Origin: JAMXLG01 sp963818925
GTDB taxonomy: Bacteria; Vulcanimicrobiota; Vulcanimicrobiia; Vulcanimicrobiales; Vulcanimicrobiaceae
Assembly: GCA_963818925.1 (NCBI GenBank)
Contig: CAWFTN010000001.1
Coordinates: forward strand, 310,001 to 374,000
Direction: 5' to 3'
Length of the DNA: 64,000 nt
Below are positions 41,724 through 51,912 of this stretch, one piece after another; positions within the stretch are counted from its first letter, which is position 1, and each line of letters begins with the position of its first letter. The position numbers and the translations under genes were made by a program. The notes under the pieces were generated by a model, which was not told where the DNA came from, ran no database searches, and saw only the letters and a program-made list of their open reading frames with translations.

Positions 41724-42604
41724 TCGAGAACGAACGCCGCTTCGATTTGCGAGCGGTCCTTGCGCAGTCCGGCGTCGGTGACGTCCTTGCGAAGCTCGAC
41801 GATGAGCTCGTCGGGCTCGTGCCCGTCAAGACCCGAATCCGCGAAATCGCTCATCTGTTACTGATCGACACGATGCGTCGCGATGCCGGGCTCGCAACGC
41901 AGAAGGTGCCGCTGCATATGTCGTTTACCGGTCCGCCCGGTACGGGAAAAACGACGGTCGCGCTGCGCGTGGCGCAAGTGCTTGCGGCGCTCGGCTACGT
42001 TCGAAAAGGCCACGTCGTCGTTGCGACGCGTGACGACTTGGTCGGACAGTACGTCGGACATACCGCTCCCAAGACGAAGGAAATTTTGAAGCGGGCAATG
42101 GGCGGCGTATTGTTCATCGACGAGGCGTATTATTTATACAGGCCGGAAAATGAACGGGATTACGGCGTCGAGGCAATTGAAATCTTGCTTCAAGTCATGG
42201 AAGAACAACGCGATGACTTGGTGGTTGTCTTTGCCGGATACAAAGAGCGCATGGATCGGTTCTTTACCGCGAACCCCGGGCTGCGCTCGCGCGTCGCTCA
42301 TCATATCGATTTTCCCGATTACACGATCGACGAGCTCGTTGGCATCGCGCATATGATGCTGCGTCAGCTGAATTATGAGTTTGCGCCGGAAACGGAACGC
42401 GTGTTTCGCGAGTATTTGGAACATCGCGTGTGCCAGCCGAACTTCGCGAACGCGCGAAGCGTACGCAACGCAATCGACCGTGCGCGCTTGCGTGCCGCGA
42501 ATCGCCTGTTCGAACGGGAACGGGAAGTGACGCGCTGTGATTTGATGACGATCGCTCCCGAGGATATACTGAAAAGTCGCGTCTTCACGAGCTCACCCAA
42601 TTAA
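41720..42604 (+). CDS. cbbX: Red-type RuBisCO activase CbbX
   Basis: A 294-residue AAA+ ATPase that removes inhibitory sugar phosphates from red-type RuBisCO by pulling on the large-subunit C-terminus. Walker A SFTGPPGTGKTT, pore loop region VGQYVGHTAPKTKEIL, Walker B GGVLFIDEAYYL, sensor GYKERMDRFFTANPGLRSRV and C-terminal ANARSVRNAIDRARLRAANR are all present. It is coupled to rbcS by ATGA. Length matches CbbX. It is the last gene of the rightward Calvin operon. Confidence 0.97.
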   Translation: MIENERRFDLRAVLAQSGVGDVLAKLDDELVGLVPVKTRIREIAHLLLIDTMRRDAGLATQKVPLHMSFTGPPGTGKTTVALRVAQVLAALGYVRKGHVVVATRDDLVGQYVGHTAPKTKEILKRAMGGVLFIDEAYYLYRPENERDYGVEAIEILLQVMEEQRDDLVVVFAGYKERMDRFFTANPGLRSRVAHHIDFPDYTIDELVGIAHMMLRQLNYEFAPETERVFREYLEHRVCQPNFANARSVRNAIDRARLRAANRLFEREREVTRCDLMTIAPEDILKSRVFTSSPN

Positions 42605-42679
42605 CAGCGTGCGAATGTCGTTTTCTTCTTCATGCGCTCTCGTCGTTGTATTACGCTGGCGCAATTGGAGGTGTAACGC

Positions 42680-43114
42680 ATGCGTGTTTTCGCGATTCTA
42701 TTCGCTGCGCTGATTGCCATATTTGCCGGTATTGCTCTTGCCGCGACGGCGCCCGTGATTACAACGCCGGACGCGACGACTTGGGTTGCCGGCACCGGCG
42801 GATACCAGGGCACGCAAATGGCCGTACTGCTCGGTGATCCGACGAAGAGCGGCATGTACGTCATGCGGCTGAAGCTGCCGGCGGGCGCTAAGTTTCCTCC
42901 GCACGTTCACGGCGACACCGAGAACGTTACGGTGATCTCCGGAACGTTGTGGGTCGGTTTGGGCAAGACGGTCGATGAAAGCCAAATGAAGGCATTGCCC
43001 GCGGGCACGTTTGCGAGCATTCCGCCGAACGTGCCGCATTACGCGATGGCAAAGGAAGAGACGGTCATCCAGATCGAGGGCATAGGACCCGAGACAATGA
43101 CGCCCGCCAAGTAG
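42680..43114 (+). CDS. Exported cupin-domain protein
   Basis: A 144-residue protein with signal peptide (MRVFAILFAALIAIFAGIALA) and one cupin barrel. The metal-binding motifs are PPHVHGDTENVTVISG and later PNVPHYAM. It resembles small secreted cupins of the ChrR-like/DUF4437 kind. The ligand is unknown. It starts 75 bp after cbbX with a GGAGG in front of the ATG, so it could be read from the same transcript, though a functional link to RuBisCO is not indicated. Confidence 0.85.
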   Translation: MRVFAILFAALIAIFAGIALAATAPVITTPDATTWVAGTGGYQGTQMAVLLGDPTKSGMYVMRLKLPAGAKFPPHVHGDTENVTVISGTLWVGLGKTVDESQMKALPAGTFASIPPNVPHYAMAKEETVIQIEGIGPETMTPAK

Positions 43115-43196
43115 GGTCGCCTCCTCGACCAAGCGGCACCCCGGACGCGCGATATTCGGCAACCGTAAAAGGGCGGCCCGTGTCGAAGAAGAGACG

Positions 43197-46100
43197 ATGA
43201 TCGACGCATTCCACCCGCTGATGCGCGAGTGGTTCAGCACGCGCTATGGCAAACCGACCGAGCCGCAACTCCAAGGCTGGCCGGTTATTCATCGTGGGGA
43301 AGACGTCCTGATCTCCGCGCCAACCGGCTCCGGTAAGACGCTCGCCGCGTTTTCGATCTGCTTGGACGACCTCGTGCGCCGTGCCGTTGAGGGCACGCTT
43401 GCCGATGAGACGCTCGTCGTTTATGTGTCGCCGCTCAAAGCGCTGACGAACGACATTCATAAGAACCTGGAGACGCCGCTCGGTCAAATTTACGAATTGG
43501 CGGAACAGAAAGGTCTCGAGCTTCCTCAGATTCGCGCGGCGGTACGAACCGGTGACACGACGTCGACCGAGCGTCAGCGGATGTTGCGCAAGCCGCCGCA
43601 CGTGCTCGTCACGACGCCCGAGTCGCTTTTCATTCTGTTGACCGCGGAGAAATCTCGCGCGCTTTTCACCAACGTGTCGACCGTGATCGTCGACGAGATC
43701 CACGCGATGGTCGCTGACAAACGCGGCTCGCATCTCGCGCTGACACTCGCGCGTCTCGATACGCTCGTCCACGAACGGTCGGGACGTACGCCGCAACGCA
43801 TCGGACTTTCCGCGACGGTGCGTCCTCTCGAAGACGTCGCGCGCTTTTTGAGTCCGAACGCTCAGATCATCGACGTCGGAAGCCGCCGGCCGATGACGAT
43901 TGCGATCGAAGTTCCGAAAGACGAACTAGGACCCGTTGCCAGCAAGGAATTGTGGGGCGAAACATACGATCGCGTCGCGGAGTTGATCAACGCCAATCGC
44001 ACGACGCTCGTCTTCGTCGGCACCCGCCGAATGAGCGAGCGTGTTGCATTTGCGCTTTCCGAACGTTTAGGGGCGAGTGCGGTGCTCCCGCATCACGGCA
44101 GCCTTTCGAAAGAGAAGCGCTTCGAAGCGGAAACCCGGCTGAAGAACGGTGAGTTGAAGGCCGTCGTAGCGACGGCGTCGCTCGAACTCGGCATCGACAT
44201 CGGATCGATTGATTTGGTCGTCCAACTCGGCAGCCCACGTTCGATCGCGGTTGCGTTGCAGCGTATCGGCCGTTCGGGACACTGGGTCGGCGCAAAACCG
44301 GAAGGCCGCTTTTTCCCGACGACGCGTGATGAATTGCTCGAGTGCGCTGCGCTCGTGCGCGCGATTCGCACCGGCGCGATGGATACGCTGAAGATTCCCT
44401 CGGCTCCGCTCGATATTTTGGCGCAACAGATCGTCGCTGCTTGCGGCGCCGGCGAATGGCGCGCAGACGATCTCTACGATATCGTGCGAACCGCGTACCC
44501 GTATCGCGCGTTGGAGCGGAAAGACTTCGACGAAGTCGTGGATATGCTCGCTGACGGCGTTGCGACGTCGCGCGGACGCAGCGGTGCATATCTCCACTAC
44601 GACCGCGTCAACGGACGGCTGCGGGGGCGGCGCGGCGCACGCATGGCGGCGATTACCTCCGGCGGTGCGATTCCCGAAACGGCAAACTACAACGTCGTTG
44701 CCGAGCCGGACGGACATGTCGTCGGAACGCTCGATGAAGATTTTGCCGTCGAGAGTTTAGCGGGCGATATCTTCTTGCTTGGCACGAACTCGTGGCGCAT
44801 TCGTCGCGTCGAGCCGGGCGTCGTTCGTGTCGAAGATGCGCACGGTGCACCGCCGACCGTTCCATTCTGGAACGGTGAAGGGCCGGGCCGCACGCTGGAG
44901 CTCTCGCACGAGGTGAGCTTCGTACGCAATGCAATCGACGAGCGCACTGATGCCGATGCGCGCGAGTTTTTAATCGCCGAATGCGGCGTCGATGATGCGG
45001 GCGCGGAGCAGCTGATTGCCTACGTGCGCGCCGGCAAGAAAATTCTCGGCGCCGTACCGACCGGGACGACCCTCGTTGCGGAACGCTTCTTCGATGAAGG
45101 CGGCGGCATGCAGCTCATTCTGCACACGCCGTTCGGCGCGCGAATCAATCGCGCCTGGGGCCTCGCGCTGCGCAAGCGTTTCTGCGGCTCGTTCAACGTC
45201 GAGCTGCAAGCAGCCGCGACGGACAACGGCATCGTCTTATCGCTCACCGAGCAACATGCATTTCCGCTCGATATCGTCTTCGAATACGTGAAGTCCGCGA
45301 GCGTCGAGTACGTGCTGACGCAGGCGCTGCTTGCCGCGCCGATGTTCGGTGCGCGGTGGCGGTGGAATGCGACCCGCGCACTCGCGATCACGCGTATGCG
45401 CGGCGGGCGAAAGGTTCCCCCGCAACTGCAGCGGATGCGCGCGGACGATCTTGTCGCGGCGGTCTTCCCGGATCAGGCGGCTTGCGCCGAAAATTTGACG
45501 GGACCGGTTCGTATTCCGGATCACGTCCTCGTGCGGGAAACGATCGACAACTGTCTGCATGAAGCAATGGACCTCGATGGGCTCCTCGTTGTTTTACGCG
45601 AGATCGAAGGCGGCTCGATCCGCACCGTAGCGGTCGACACGCCGGAGCCCTCGCCGTTCTGTCACGAGATTCTAAACGCGAATCCGTATGCATACCTCGA
45701 CGACGCGCCGCTCGAGGAACGCCGCGCGCGAGCGGTCCAATTGCGTCGCACGATTCGCGATGACATCGACGGCGCCGGAATTCTCGACGAAGCGATCATC
45801 GCGGAGGTCGCGCAAGAGTCCTGGCCCGTCGTTCGCGATGCGGACGAACTGCACGACGCGCTGGCAACGCTCGTTGTCGCGCCGCCGTCGAGCGAGTGGG
45901 AAGCGTTCTTCGGTGAACTCGTGGCGCAGCGCCGCGCAACGGTGCTGACGGCGCGCGCTCTGCGATTCTGGACGAGCGCAGAACGTCTGGACGTGGCGCG
46001 TTTGGCGTATTCCGATGCGACGCTCGATCCGAAGATCGATCCGGTAACGAGCGTCCACGCGCCGCAGTCGCGCGAAGATGCAATTGCCGAGATCCTGCGC

Positions 46101-47306
46101 GGCTGGATGGAATCAAGCGGACCCGCGACGTTGCTTTCGCTCGCCGAGCGCCTGGGCATCGAACCGGAGGCGGTCGAGGCGGGTTTGACTCGTTTGGAAA
46201 CACAAGGCCAAGTGTTGCGCGGCCGCTTTCGCGGCGCGGAAGAAGAGTGGTGCAACCGCCACGTGCTCGCGCGTATCCATCGCCGTACGATCGGCCAACT
46301 CCGCCGCGAGATCGAGCCGGTCACCTCGGCGCAATTCGTGCGCTTCTTGCACTCATGGCAGCACGTTTCGCCGCTTGCACGATTGCACGGCGTTGACGGA
46401 ACGTTGCAGGTCGTCCGTCAACTCGAAGGATACGAGATTCCGGCGGCCGCATGGGAATCGCAGATTCTTCCGTCGCGCGTTGCGAACTATCGGCGCGAGT
46501 ACCTCGATCACTTGTGCTATTCCGGTGAAGTTATGTGGGGACGCCTCTCGCCGCATCCCGCGCTCGATCCGTCGAATGAAACGGATCGCCGCGTCCGGCC
46601 GACGAAGCTCGCACCGATAGCGCTCTTTACTCGCGAAGATGCGCACGAATTGATTGTGCGCGACGAGTTCAAAGCCAATGGACTTTCGCACGCCGCGCAG
46701 GAAGTGCTCGACGAAATCACCCGCAAAGGCGCGCCGTTCTTTGCCGATATCGTTCGCGGTACGAAACGGCTGCCGGCGGAAGTCGAAGAGGCGCTCTGGC
46801 AACTCGTCGCAGCGGGACTCGTCACGGCCGACGGGTTCGACGCGCTGCGTTCGCTGATCGATTCCAAACGGCGCCTCGGCGAAAAGGGCTTGCGAGCGCG
46901 ACCGCGCTCGTCGGGCGGCCGTTGGACACGCATCGAGTCATCGACGGAAAAGATCGATCCGGAAGCGTTTGCTCGCCGTCTGCTCGCGCGTTGGGGTGTT
47001 GTGTTCCGCGACATCGTCGCCCGCGAAGGTCTTGCGCCGCGCTGGCGAGAGTTACTCATGGCGCTTCGTCGGCTGGAGGCACGCGGAGAAGTACGCGGCG
47101 GCCGCTTCGTCAGCGGGTACGTTGGTGAACAGTTTGCACTTCCCGAAGCAGTTGATGCGTTGCGCGCTTCGCGCCGCAACCGGGACGAGAGCGAATTGAC
47201 GGCGGTGAGCGCGTACGATCCGCTGAATCTCGCGGGCATCATTCTGCCCGGCAATCGCAATCTAGAGCACTTCGAGCGCCGCGACGTGCTTCTCGTCGGC
47301 GGCTAA
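43197..47306 (+). CDS. lhr: Lhr-family DEAD/DEAH-box ATP-dependent helicase (long form)
   Basis: A 1369-residue superfamily 2 helicase. Residues 1-about 870 are the Lhr core: SAPTGSGKT (Walker A), VYVSPLKALTNDI, TTPESLF, VDEIHAM (DExH box), GLSATV, TRRMSERVAFAL, ATASLELGIDIG and QRIGRSGH. The rest is the Lhr-specific C-terminal region with winged-helix repeats (RLGIEPEAVEAGLTRLETQG). Lhr unwinds RNA:DNA hybrids and is implicated in DNA repair. It is shorter than the E. coli protein but longer than Lhr-Core. The final 45 bases overlap the convergent permease gene. This is the longest gene of the window and has no frameshift. Confidence 0.95.
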   Translation: MIDAFHPLMREWFSTRYGKPTEPQLQGWPVIHRGEDVLISAPTGSGKTLAAFSICLDDLVRRAVEGTLADETLVVYVSPLKALTNDIHKNLETPLGQIYELAEQKGLELPQIRAAVRTGDTTSTERQRMLRKPPHVLVTTPESLFILLTAEKSRALFTNVSTVIVDEIHAMVADKRGSHLALTLARLDTLVHERSGRTPQRIGLSATVRPLEDVARFLSPNAQIIDVGSRRPMTIAIEVPKDELGPVASKELWGETYDRVAELINANRTTLVFVGTRRMSERVAFALSERLGASAVLPHHGSLSKEKRFEAETRLKNGELKAVVATASLELGIDIGSIDLVVQLGSPRSIAVALQRIGRSGHWVGAKPEGRFFPTTRDELLECAALVRAIRTGAMDTLKIPSAPLDILAQQIVAACGAGEWRADDLYDIVRTAYPYRALERKDFDEVVDMLADGVATSRGRSGAYLHYDRVNGRLRGRRGARMAAITSGGAIPETANYNVVAEPDGHVVGTLDEDFAVESLAGDIFLLGTNSWRIRRVEPGVVRVEDAHGAPPTVPFWNGEGPGRTLELSHEVSFVRNAIDERTDADAREFLIAECGVDDAGAEQLIAYVRAGKKILGAVPTGTTLVAERFFDEGGGMQLILHTPFGARINRAWGLALRKRFCGSFNVELQAAATDNGIVLSLTEQHAFPLDIVFEYVKSASVEYVLTQALLAAPMFGARWRWNATRALAITRMRGGRKVPPQLQRMRADDLVAAVFPDQAACAENLTGPVRIPDHVLVRETIDNCLHEAMDLDGLLVVLREIEGGSIRTVAVDTPEPSPFCHEILNANPYAYLDDAPLEERRARAVQLRRTIRDDIDGAGILDEAIIAEVAQESWPVVRDADELHDALATLVVAPPSSEWEAFFGELVAQRRATVLTARALRFWTSAERLDVARLAYSDATLDPKIDPVTSVHAPQSREDAIAEILRGWMESSGPATLLSLAERLGIEPEAVEAGLTRLETQGQVLRGRFRGAEEEWCNRHVLARIHRRTIGQLRREIEPVTSAQFVRFLHSWQHVSPLARLHGVDGTLQVVRQLEGYEIPAAAWESQILPSRVANYRREYLDHLCYSGEVMWGRLSPHPALDPSNETDRRVRPTKLAPIALFTREDAHELIVRDEFKANGLSHAAQEVLDEITRKGAPFFADIVRGTKRLPAEVEEALWQLVAAGLVTADGFDALRSLIDSKRRLGEKGLRARPRSSGGRWTRIESSTEKIDPEAFARRLLARWGVVFRDIVAREGLAPRWRELLMALRRLEARGEVRGGRFVSGYVGEQFALPEAVDALRASRRNRDESELTAVSAYDPLNLAGIILPGNRNLEHFERRDVLLVGG

Positions 47307-48368
47307 TTGCGCGGGCGTCGGCGCAGGGGCGAAATGCAGCTTTAGAACGCGCAGAATCGCGGCGACCGGAACCGCCAGAAACGTGCCGATCACGCCGAAG
47401 TATGCGCCCCCGATCAAAATTGCGACGATGATCGCGAGCGGCGAAAGCTGCACGCTCCCTTTCATGACGCGCGGAAGAATCACGTTGCCGTCGAGCTGCT
47501 GAATCAAACCGAAGAGAATCGCGACGATGACCGCGTTTTGCCAGCCGTTGAAGACGAGCGCGAGCAGAACCGCCGGTATGAAGCCGATCAGCGCGCCAAC
47601 GTAGGGGATGAGGTTCAGAATGCCGGCCGTAACGCCGATGAGCAGCGCGTAGCGAACGTGCATGATCGCGAGCATCACGGCAATCAGCGTGCCGAGGATC
47701 AGCCCATCGAGTGCCTGTCCCCGCACGAACGCCCCCATCGTCGTATTGAGATCGGAGAGAATCGCAATCGTCCGTGGACGCGCGGGCGCGGGAACGAGAC
47801 CCAGAAATCCGCGCTTGAACTCGGGGACGTCGAAGAACAAGTACGCGCACAAGATCGGAACGATGATGAGCGATAGAAACAACGTCACGACGGAGAAAAA
47901 GCCGCCGATTGCCGTTTGCGCCAGACCGAATCCGTATTTTGCGACGATCGAATTCGCTTGCGACGGCAGCGTTTTGATCTGGACGATGACGTCGGGCGGG
48001 AGTTTGGCGATGATCGGATTTTTCGGGTTGAGCAGTTCGCTTTGCAGATAGGCGACCGCGTGCGGGAAATCCGAGATCAGCGAGCGCGCTTCATTGAAGA
48101 GTGGCGGTACGATTGCGACGAACGCGATGAGCACGATGACCGCAAACGCCAGATAGGTCACGAGCAGCGCGAGCCACAGCGGCATCCGGCGCCGGAAGAG
48201 ATCGACAATTGGTGCGATCAAATACGCGATCAAGATCGCCGCGAGAATAACGATGCCGCTCGTACCTAGCAGGCGAAGTGCTTCGATAAGGCCCAGCAGT
48301 AGACCGATGGACAACGCGGTGATCGCTAGGACCTTCAACGCGCGAGTGATGCCCGAATCGATTTCCAT
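47262..48368 (-). CDS. AI-2E (PerM/DUF20) family permease
   Basis: About 368 residues from ATG 48368 (MEIDSGITRALKV). Seven to eight membrane segments are visible, among them GTSGIVILAAILIAYLIAPI, LALLVTYLAFAVIVLIAFVA, GFFSVVTLFLSLIIVPILC and LNLIPYVGALIGFIPAVLL, the last being the family signature. A re-entrant cytoplasmic helix DVPEFKRGFLGLVP follows the fourth segment. Members include TqsA and sodium/proton antiporters, so substrate cannot be assigned. The 3' end overlaps lhr by 45 bases in convergent orientation. Confidence 0.9.
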   Translation of the reverse strand: MEIDSGITRALKVLAITALSIGLLLGLIEALRLLGTSGIVILAAILIAYLIAPIVDLFRRRMPLWLALLVTYLAFAVIVLIAFVAIVPPLFNEARSLISDFPHAVAYLQSELLNPKNPIIAKLPPDVIVQIKTLPSQANSIVAKYGFGLAQTAIGGFFSVVTLFLSLIIVPILCAYLFFDVPEFKRGFLGLVPAPARPRTIAILSDLNTTMGAFVRGQALDGLILGTLIAVMLAIMHVRYALLIGVTAGILNLIPYVGALIGFIPAVLLALVFNGWQNAVIVAILFGLIQQLDGNVILPRVMKGSVQLSPLAIIVAILIGGAYFGVIGTFLAVPVAAILRVLKLHFAPAPTPAQLAADEKHVAALEVL

Positions 48369-48378
48369 TCTTCCTCGT

Positions 48379-49308
48379 TTAGCGGATCTGCAGCGCGATC
48401 TTGCCGATGATGTGGCCCTGCTCGAGACGGCGGTGCGCATCGACGACGCGATCGAAGGGATAGACGCAGACGGTCAGCGGAATCGTTTTTGTTCCGATCG
48501 CTTTGTTGAACTCCTCGAATGCCGAGCGCGTCATTTCGCCGTCGAAGCCAATCGATTCATGTCCCGCAATCGCGGGCTCCGGCTCGACGCCGTTCGGGAA
48601 TGCAATCGGCGCGCTCTCGTGCAGGTGCGCTTCCCATCGCGCCGACGTGTCTCCCGTCGCCGTGAAGAGCGCAGCATCAAATGCGCCTTTGAAATGCGAC
48701 GCTCGGGGTTCTACGACGTCCTTCGCTCCGAGTTTCAAAACGTAGTCGAAGGCATCGGGGGCGGCCGTGCCCGTCACCGCGGCTCCGAATGCACGTGCGG
48801 CGAGCCATACCGCCATCGAACCGACGCCGCCGCTCGCGCCGAAGACGAGCAACGCTTCGTCGCGCTCGAGCGCGAGCACGGCGCAGTCCCGAATGCGCGG
48901 TCAATCCGACGCACGGCATCGCGCCCGCCACCGTTTAATCGACCTGATCGGGGACGCGCTCGACTCGATCGGCCGGCACGCTGACGTACTCTGCATAAAA
49001 ACCGCCGTGCTCGTTCCCATAGCTAAACGAATACACGCGATCGCCGGCGCTCAATCGTTTCACTTTCGCACCGACGGCGGCAACATGTCCGCTGCCGTCG
49101 GCACCGAGGATCGTCCCCGGCTTTACGTCGCCGTAGGCATCGCTGCGTTGCTCTGCGTCCCAAGGACCGAGGCCCGCATAGTCGAGGGCAATCATGACGT
49201 GATCGGCGGCAGCGCCGGAAGGGGTACGGTACGAATTTCAAGGGTCTCGGGCGGCCCGGCGCGGTCGACAACCGCGGCCAGCATCGTTTCAGGAAGTGCA
49301 GATGACAT
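48379..49308 (-). pseudogene. MDR-family NADPH:quinone reductase/alcohol dehydrogenase, disrupted
   Basis: Three pieces of one gene. Starting at ATG 49308 (GAGGGG upstream), MSSALPETMLAAVVDRAGPP reads for about 30 codons. A one-base shift near 49205-49224 (beside a GGGG run) leads into MIALDYAGLGPWDAEQ with groES-like ILGADGSGHVAAVG. A TAA at 48935-48937 interrupts VPDQVD-stop-TVAGAMPCVG. A second frameshift near 48880-48890 leads into VLALERDEALLVFGASGGVG (NADPH motif) and the C-terminal HRRLEQGHIIGKIALQIR. Three lesions make it a clear pseudogene. The TAA may come from CAA by C to T change. Confidence 0.85.
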
Positions 49309-49388
49309 CGTTTTCCCCTCCCGATTGCCCTATGGTACTGCGCAACGATTGCTCTCCGCAATCGGTCTATCGCGATGTGCAACGCAAA

Positions 49389-50390
49389 ATGAAAAACGTT
49401 CCTCTTTCAATTCTCGATCTTTCACCCATCGTCGAAGGTGGCACGGCGACGCAAGCGTTGAAAAATTCGCTCGACCTGGCGCAGCATGCCGAACTGTGGA
49501 ACTACCGCCGCTATTGGCTCGCGGAGCATCATAATATGCCGGGAATCGCGAGTGCTGCGACCGCCGTTGCGCTGACATATATCGGGGCCGGCACCAAGAC
49601 GATCCGTATCGGCTCGGGCGGCATCATGCTTCCCAATCACGCGCCGCTGATCGTTGCCGAGCAATTCGGCACGCTGGAGGCGCTCTATCCCGGGCGCATC
49701 GATCTTGGTTTAGGCCGCGCTCCCGGAACCGATCAGTCGACGGCGCGCGCTTTACGCCGCAATCTCGCCGGAAGCGACGAAACGTTTCCGAACGACGTGG
49801 TCGAGTTGTTGAATTACTTCCAACCCGCGTTGCCGAGTCAGCAGGTTCGCGCCGTTCCCGGTGCAGGCGCGCAAGTCGACGTATGGCTTTTAGGCTCCAG
49901 TCTGTTCAGCGCGCAGCTCGCTGCGGCGCTCGGTTTGCCGTTTGCATTCGCGTCGCATTTCGCACCCGATCTGTTGTTGCACGCGCTGAAGATCTATAGA
50001 GACGAATTCCGTCCTTCCGTTCGTCGCAAAGAACCGTACGCCATGGCAGGGATCAACGTCTTTGCGGCGGACAGCATCGACGAAGCACGCCGTCTTTCGA
50101 CTTCGCATCAGCAGTCGTTTATCAATCTGCGCCGAGGCCGCCCCGGACCGTTGCCGCCGCCTATCGATTCGATGGACGGCTACTGGTCGCCGATCGAACG
50201 ACAGATGGTCGAACACACGCTGACGTATACGATCGCCGGCACGCGCGAAACCGTCGCACGAGATCTCGCTGAGTTCGTCGATTGTACCGATGTCGATGAA
50301 GTCATCGTGACGGGTCATATGTACGATCACGGCGCGCGCTTGCATTCATTTGAAATTCTGGCAGACGTCAGGGAGGCGATGGTGGCATGA
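49389..50390 (+). CDS. LLM class flavin-dependent oxidoreductase
   Basis: A 333-residue luciferase-like monooxygenase family protein. MKNVPLSILDLSPIVEGGTA is the usual start (ATG 49389), then RRYWLAEHHNMPGIAS, RIGSGGIMLPNHAPLIVAEQ, PGRIDLGLGRAPGTD and late DVDEVIVTGHMYDHG. This is the YhbW/MsnO8-like group that uses reduced flavin. The substrate is unknown. It overlaps the amidohydrolase gene by 4 bases (ATGA). The frame upstream to 49296 overlaps the pseudogene start and is not part of it. Confidence 0.92.
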   Translation: MKNVPLSILDLSPIVEGGTATQALKNSLDLAQHAELWNYRRYWLAEHHNMPGIASAATAVALTYIGAGTKTIRIGSGGIMLPNHAPLIVAEQFGTLEALYPGRIDLGLGRAPGTDQSTARALRRNLAGSDETFPNDVVELLNYFQPALPSQQVRAVPGAGAQVDVWLLGSSLFSAQLAAALGLPFAFASHFAPDLLLHALKIYRDEFRPSVRRKEPYAMAGINVFAADSIDEARRLSTSHQQSFINLRRGRPGPLPPPIDSMDGYWSPIERQMVEHTLTYTIAGTRETVARDLAEFVDCTDVDEVIVTGHMYDHGARLHSFEILADVREAMVA

Positions 50391-51544
50391 TGAATGAGAA
50401 CGTTCCCCGCGAAGAACTGGTCCGCTATCGCCGCCATCTTCACGCGCATCCGGAGCTATCGTTCGAAGAGCACGAAACCGCAGCGTTCATCGTTAACGAG
50501 TTGCGCAAGTGCGCGTTCGATGAGATTCGTACCGGCATTGGAAAGACGGGCGTGCTTGCTACGCTTCGCGGCGGACGTCCGGGACCGGTCACGCTTTTGC
50601 GTGCCGATATGGATGCGCTGCCGATGGAGGAGACGGCGGACGTGCCGTATCGCTCCACGCGAAGAGGGGCGATGCACGCATGCGGTCACGACGGTCACGT
50701 GGCGATTCTCTTGAGCAGTGCGCGAGCGTTATCGCGCGTGCGCGAGCAGATTCCCGGAACGATCGTCTTTTGCTTTCAACCAGCCGAAGAAGGTCCGGCG
50801 GGCAACAAGGCGATGATCGACGACGGCGCGCTCGAGAATCCGCATGTGGACCGGTGTTTTGCGTTGCATCTCTACAGCGGACTCGACGTCGGAAAAATCG
50901 GCGTGCGCGACGGCCCGTTCTTTGCGTCGTCCGACCGGTTCAGAATCGTGTTGCGCGGTAAAGGCGGCCACGGCGCGATGCCGCAGACGTCGATCGATCC
51001 GATCGTTGCGGCGTCGCAACTGACCACGATGTTTCAAACGATTCCGAGCCGCGAGATCGCACCGAAGGATCCCGTCGTCGTCACCGTCGGCGCCATGCAC
51101 TCCGGGACGACCTTCAACGTCATTCCGGACTACGCGGAAATGCTCGGAACGACGCGCGCATTCGACGATGCCGTGCGGCGTTCGATCCCCGAGCGGATGG
51201 AGCGCATGACGGCGGGATTGGCGCAAGGATTGCGTTTGCAGTATGAATTCGAGTATTTGTGGGGCTATCCGCCGACCGTGAACAATTCCGAGATGGACGC
51301 GATCGTTCGCGCCGTCGCAGCCGAGACAATCGGCGAAGAGCACGTCGTCTTTCCGCACGACGTCGTGATGTGGGCTGAGGATATGTCGTACATGATGGAG
51401 GAGCGCCCCGGCGCGTACTTTATCGTCGGCGTGCGCGGTCCGCAACTCGGTCATGAGCCACAGCACAGTCCGCGCTACGACATGGACGAACGCGCACTCG
51501 AAGTCGGATTCCGGATGATGACGGGACTCGCGTTACACGGCTGA
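50387..51544 (+). CDS. M20-family amidohydrolase
   Basis: A 385-residue M20D metalloenzyme of the hippurate/N-acyl-amino-acid amidohydrolase group. RYRRHLHAHPELSFEEHETA, RADMDALPMEE, MHACGHDGHVAILL, FCFQPAEEG and GKGGHGAMPQTSIDPI hold the metal ligands and dimerisation domain. The C-terminal FIVGVRGPQLGHEPQHSPRY ends the catalytic part. It is coupled to the LLM gene. Together they could oxidise and deacylate or recycle a sulfur- or cysteine-conjugate, as similar gene pairs do in other bacteria, but this is inference. Confidence 0.93.
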   Translation: MMNENVPREELVRYRRHLHAHPELSFEEHETAAFIVNELRKCAFDEIRTGIGKTGVLATLRGGRPGPVTLLRADMDALPMEETADVPYRSTRRGAMHACGHDGHVAILLSSARALSRVREQIPGTIVFCFQPAEEGPAGNKAMIDDGALENPHVDRCFALHLYSGLDVGKIGVRDGPFFASSDRFRIVLRGKGGHGAMPQTSIDPIVAASQLTTMFQTIPSREIAPKDPVVVTVGAMHSGTTFNVIPDYAEMLGTTRAFDDAVRRSIPERMERMTAGLAQGLRLQYEFEYLWGYPPTVNNSEMDAIVRAVAAETIGEEHVVFPHDVVMWAEDMSYMMEERPGAYFIVGVRGPQLGHEPQHSPRYDMDERALEVGFRMMTGLALHG

Positions 51545-51553
51545 ATCGAGCCG

Positions 51554-51901
51554 CTAGGTCGGATCCTCGGTTTCCGTCACGGTAAGGACCCACCGGATCG
51601 CTCGAGCGTACTGGTCCAATTCCCGTAACGAGCGTTCCAGCGCGCGGTACGCCGGCTCACTCTGATAGATCCGGTGTTTCGTGCGTCCAAGGAGCTTGCC
51701 GTATTTGAGCGCGTCGTCCAGCTGCTGTTCGACCACCGGCCATTGCACGCGCAGCGTCGTCTCCGATGCATCGGCGAGACGATCGATCATGGGCGGAGCC
51801 GAAGCGGTGTCGTCGAGCATGGCGCATTCCAGACGCGCCAGCGCATAGTCGCCGCGCGCGCGGATAAATGAACCCAGGAGTTGCACCAACCGAACGTCCA
51901 T
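51554..51901 (-). CDS. Conserved-looking hypothetical protein
   Basis: A 115-residue alpha-helical protein with no recognised domain. It is charged, without TM segments or signal peptide. Helices such as SFIRARGDYALARLECAML and PAYRALERSLRELDQYARA look like a small helical bundle. The ATG at 51901 faces the start of the FAD oxidoreductase (51913), leaving only 11 bp between divergent genes, so the promoter of each would have to lie inside the other or be longer-range. It is therefore possible, though less likely, that this frame is not expressed. Confidence 0.5.
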   Translation of the reverse strand: MDVRLVQLLGSFIRARGDYALARLECAMLDDTASAPPMIDRLADASETTLRVQWPVVEQQLDDALKYGKLLGRTKHRIYQSEPAYRALERSLRELDQYARAIRWVLTVTETEDPT

Positions 51902-51912
51902 ATAGCCCTATT

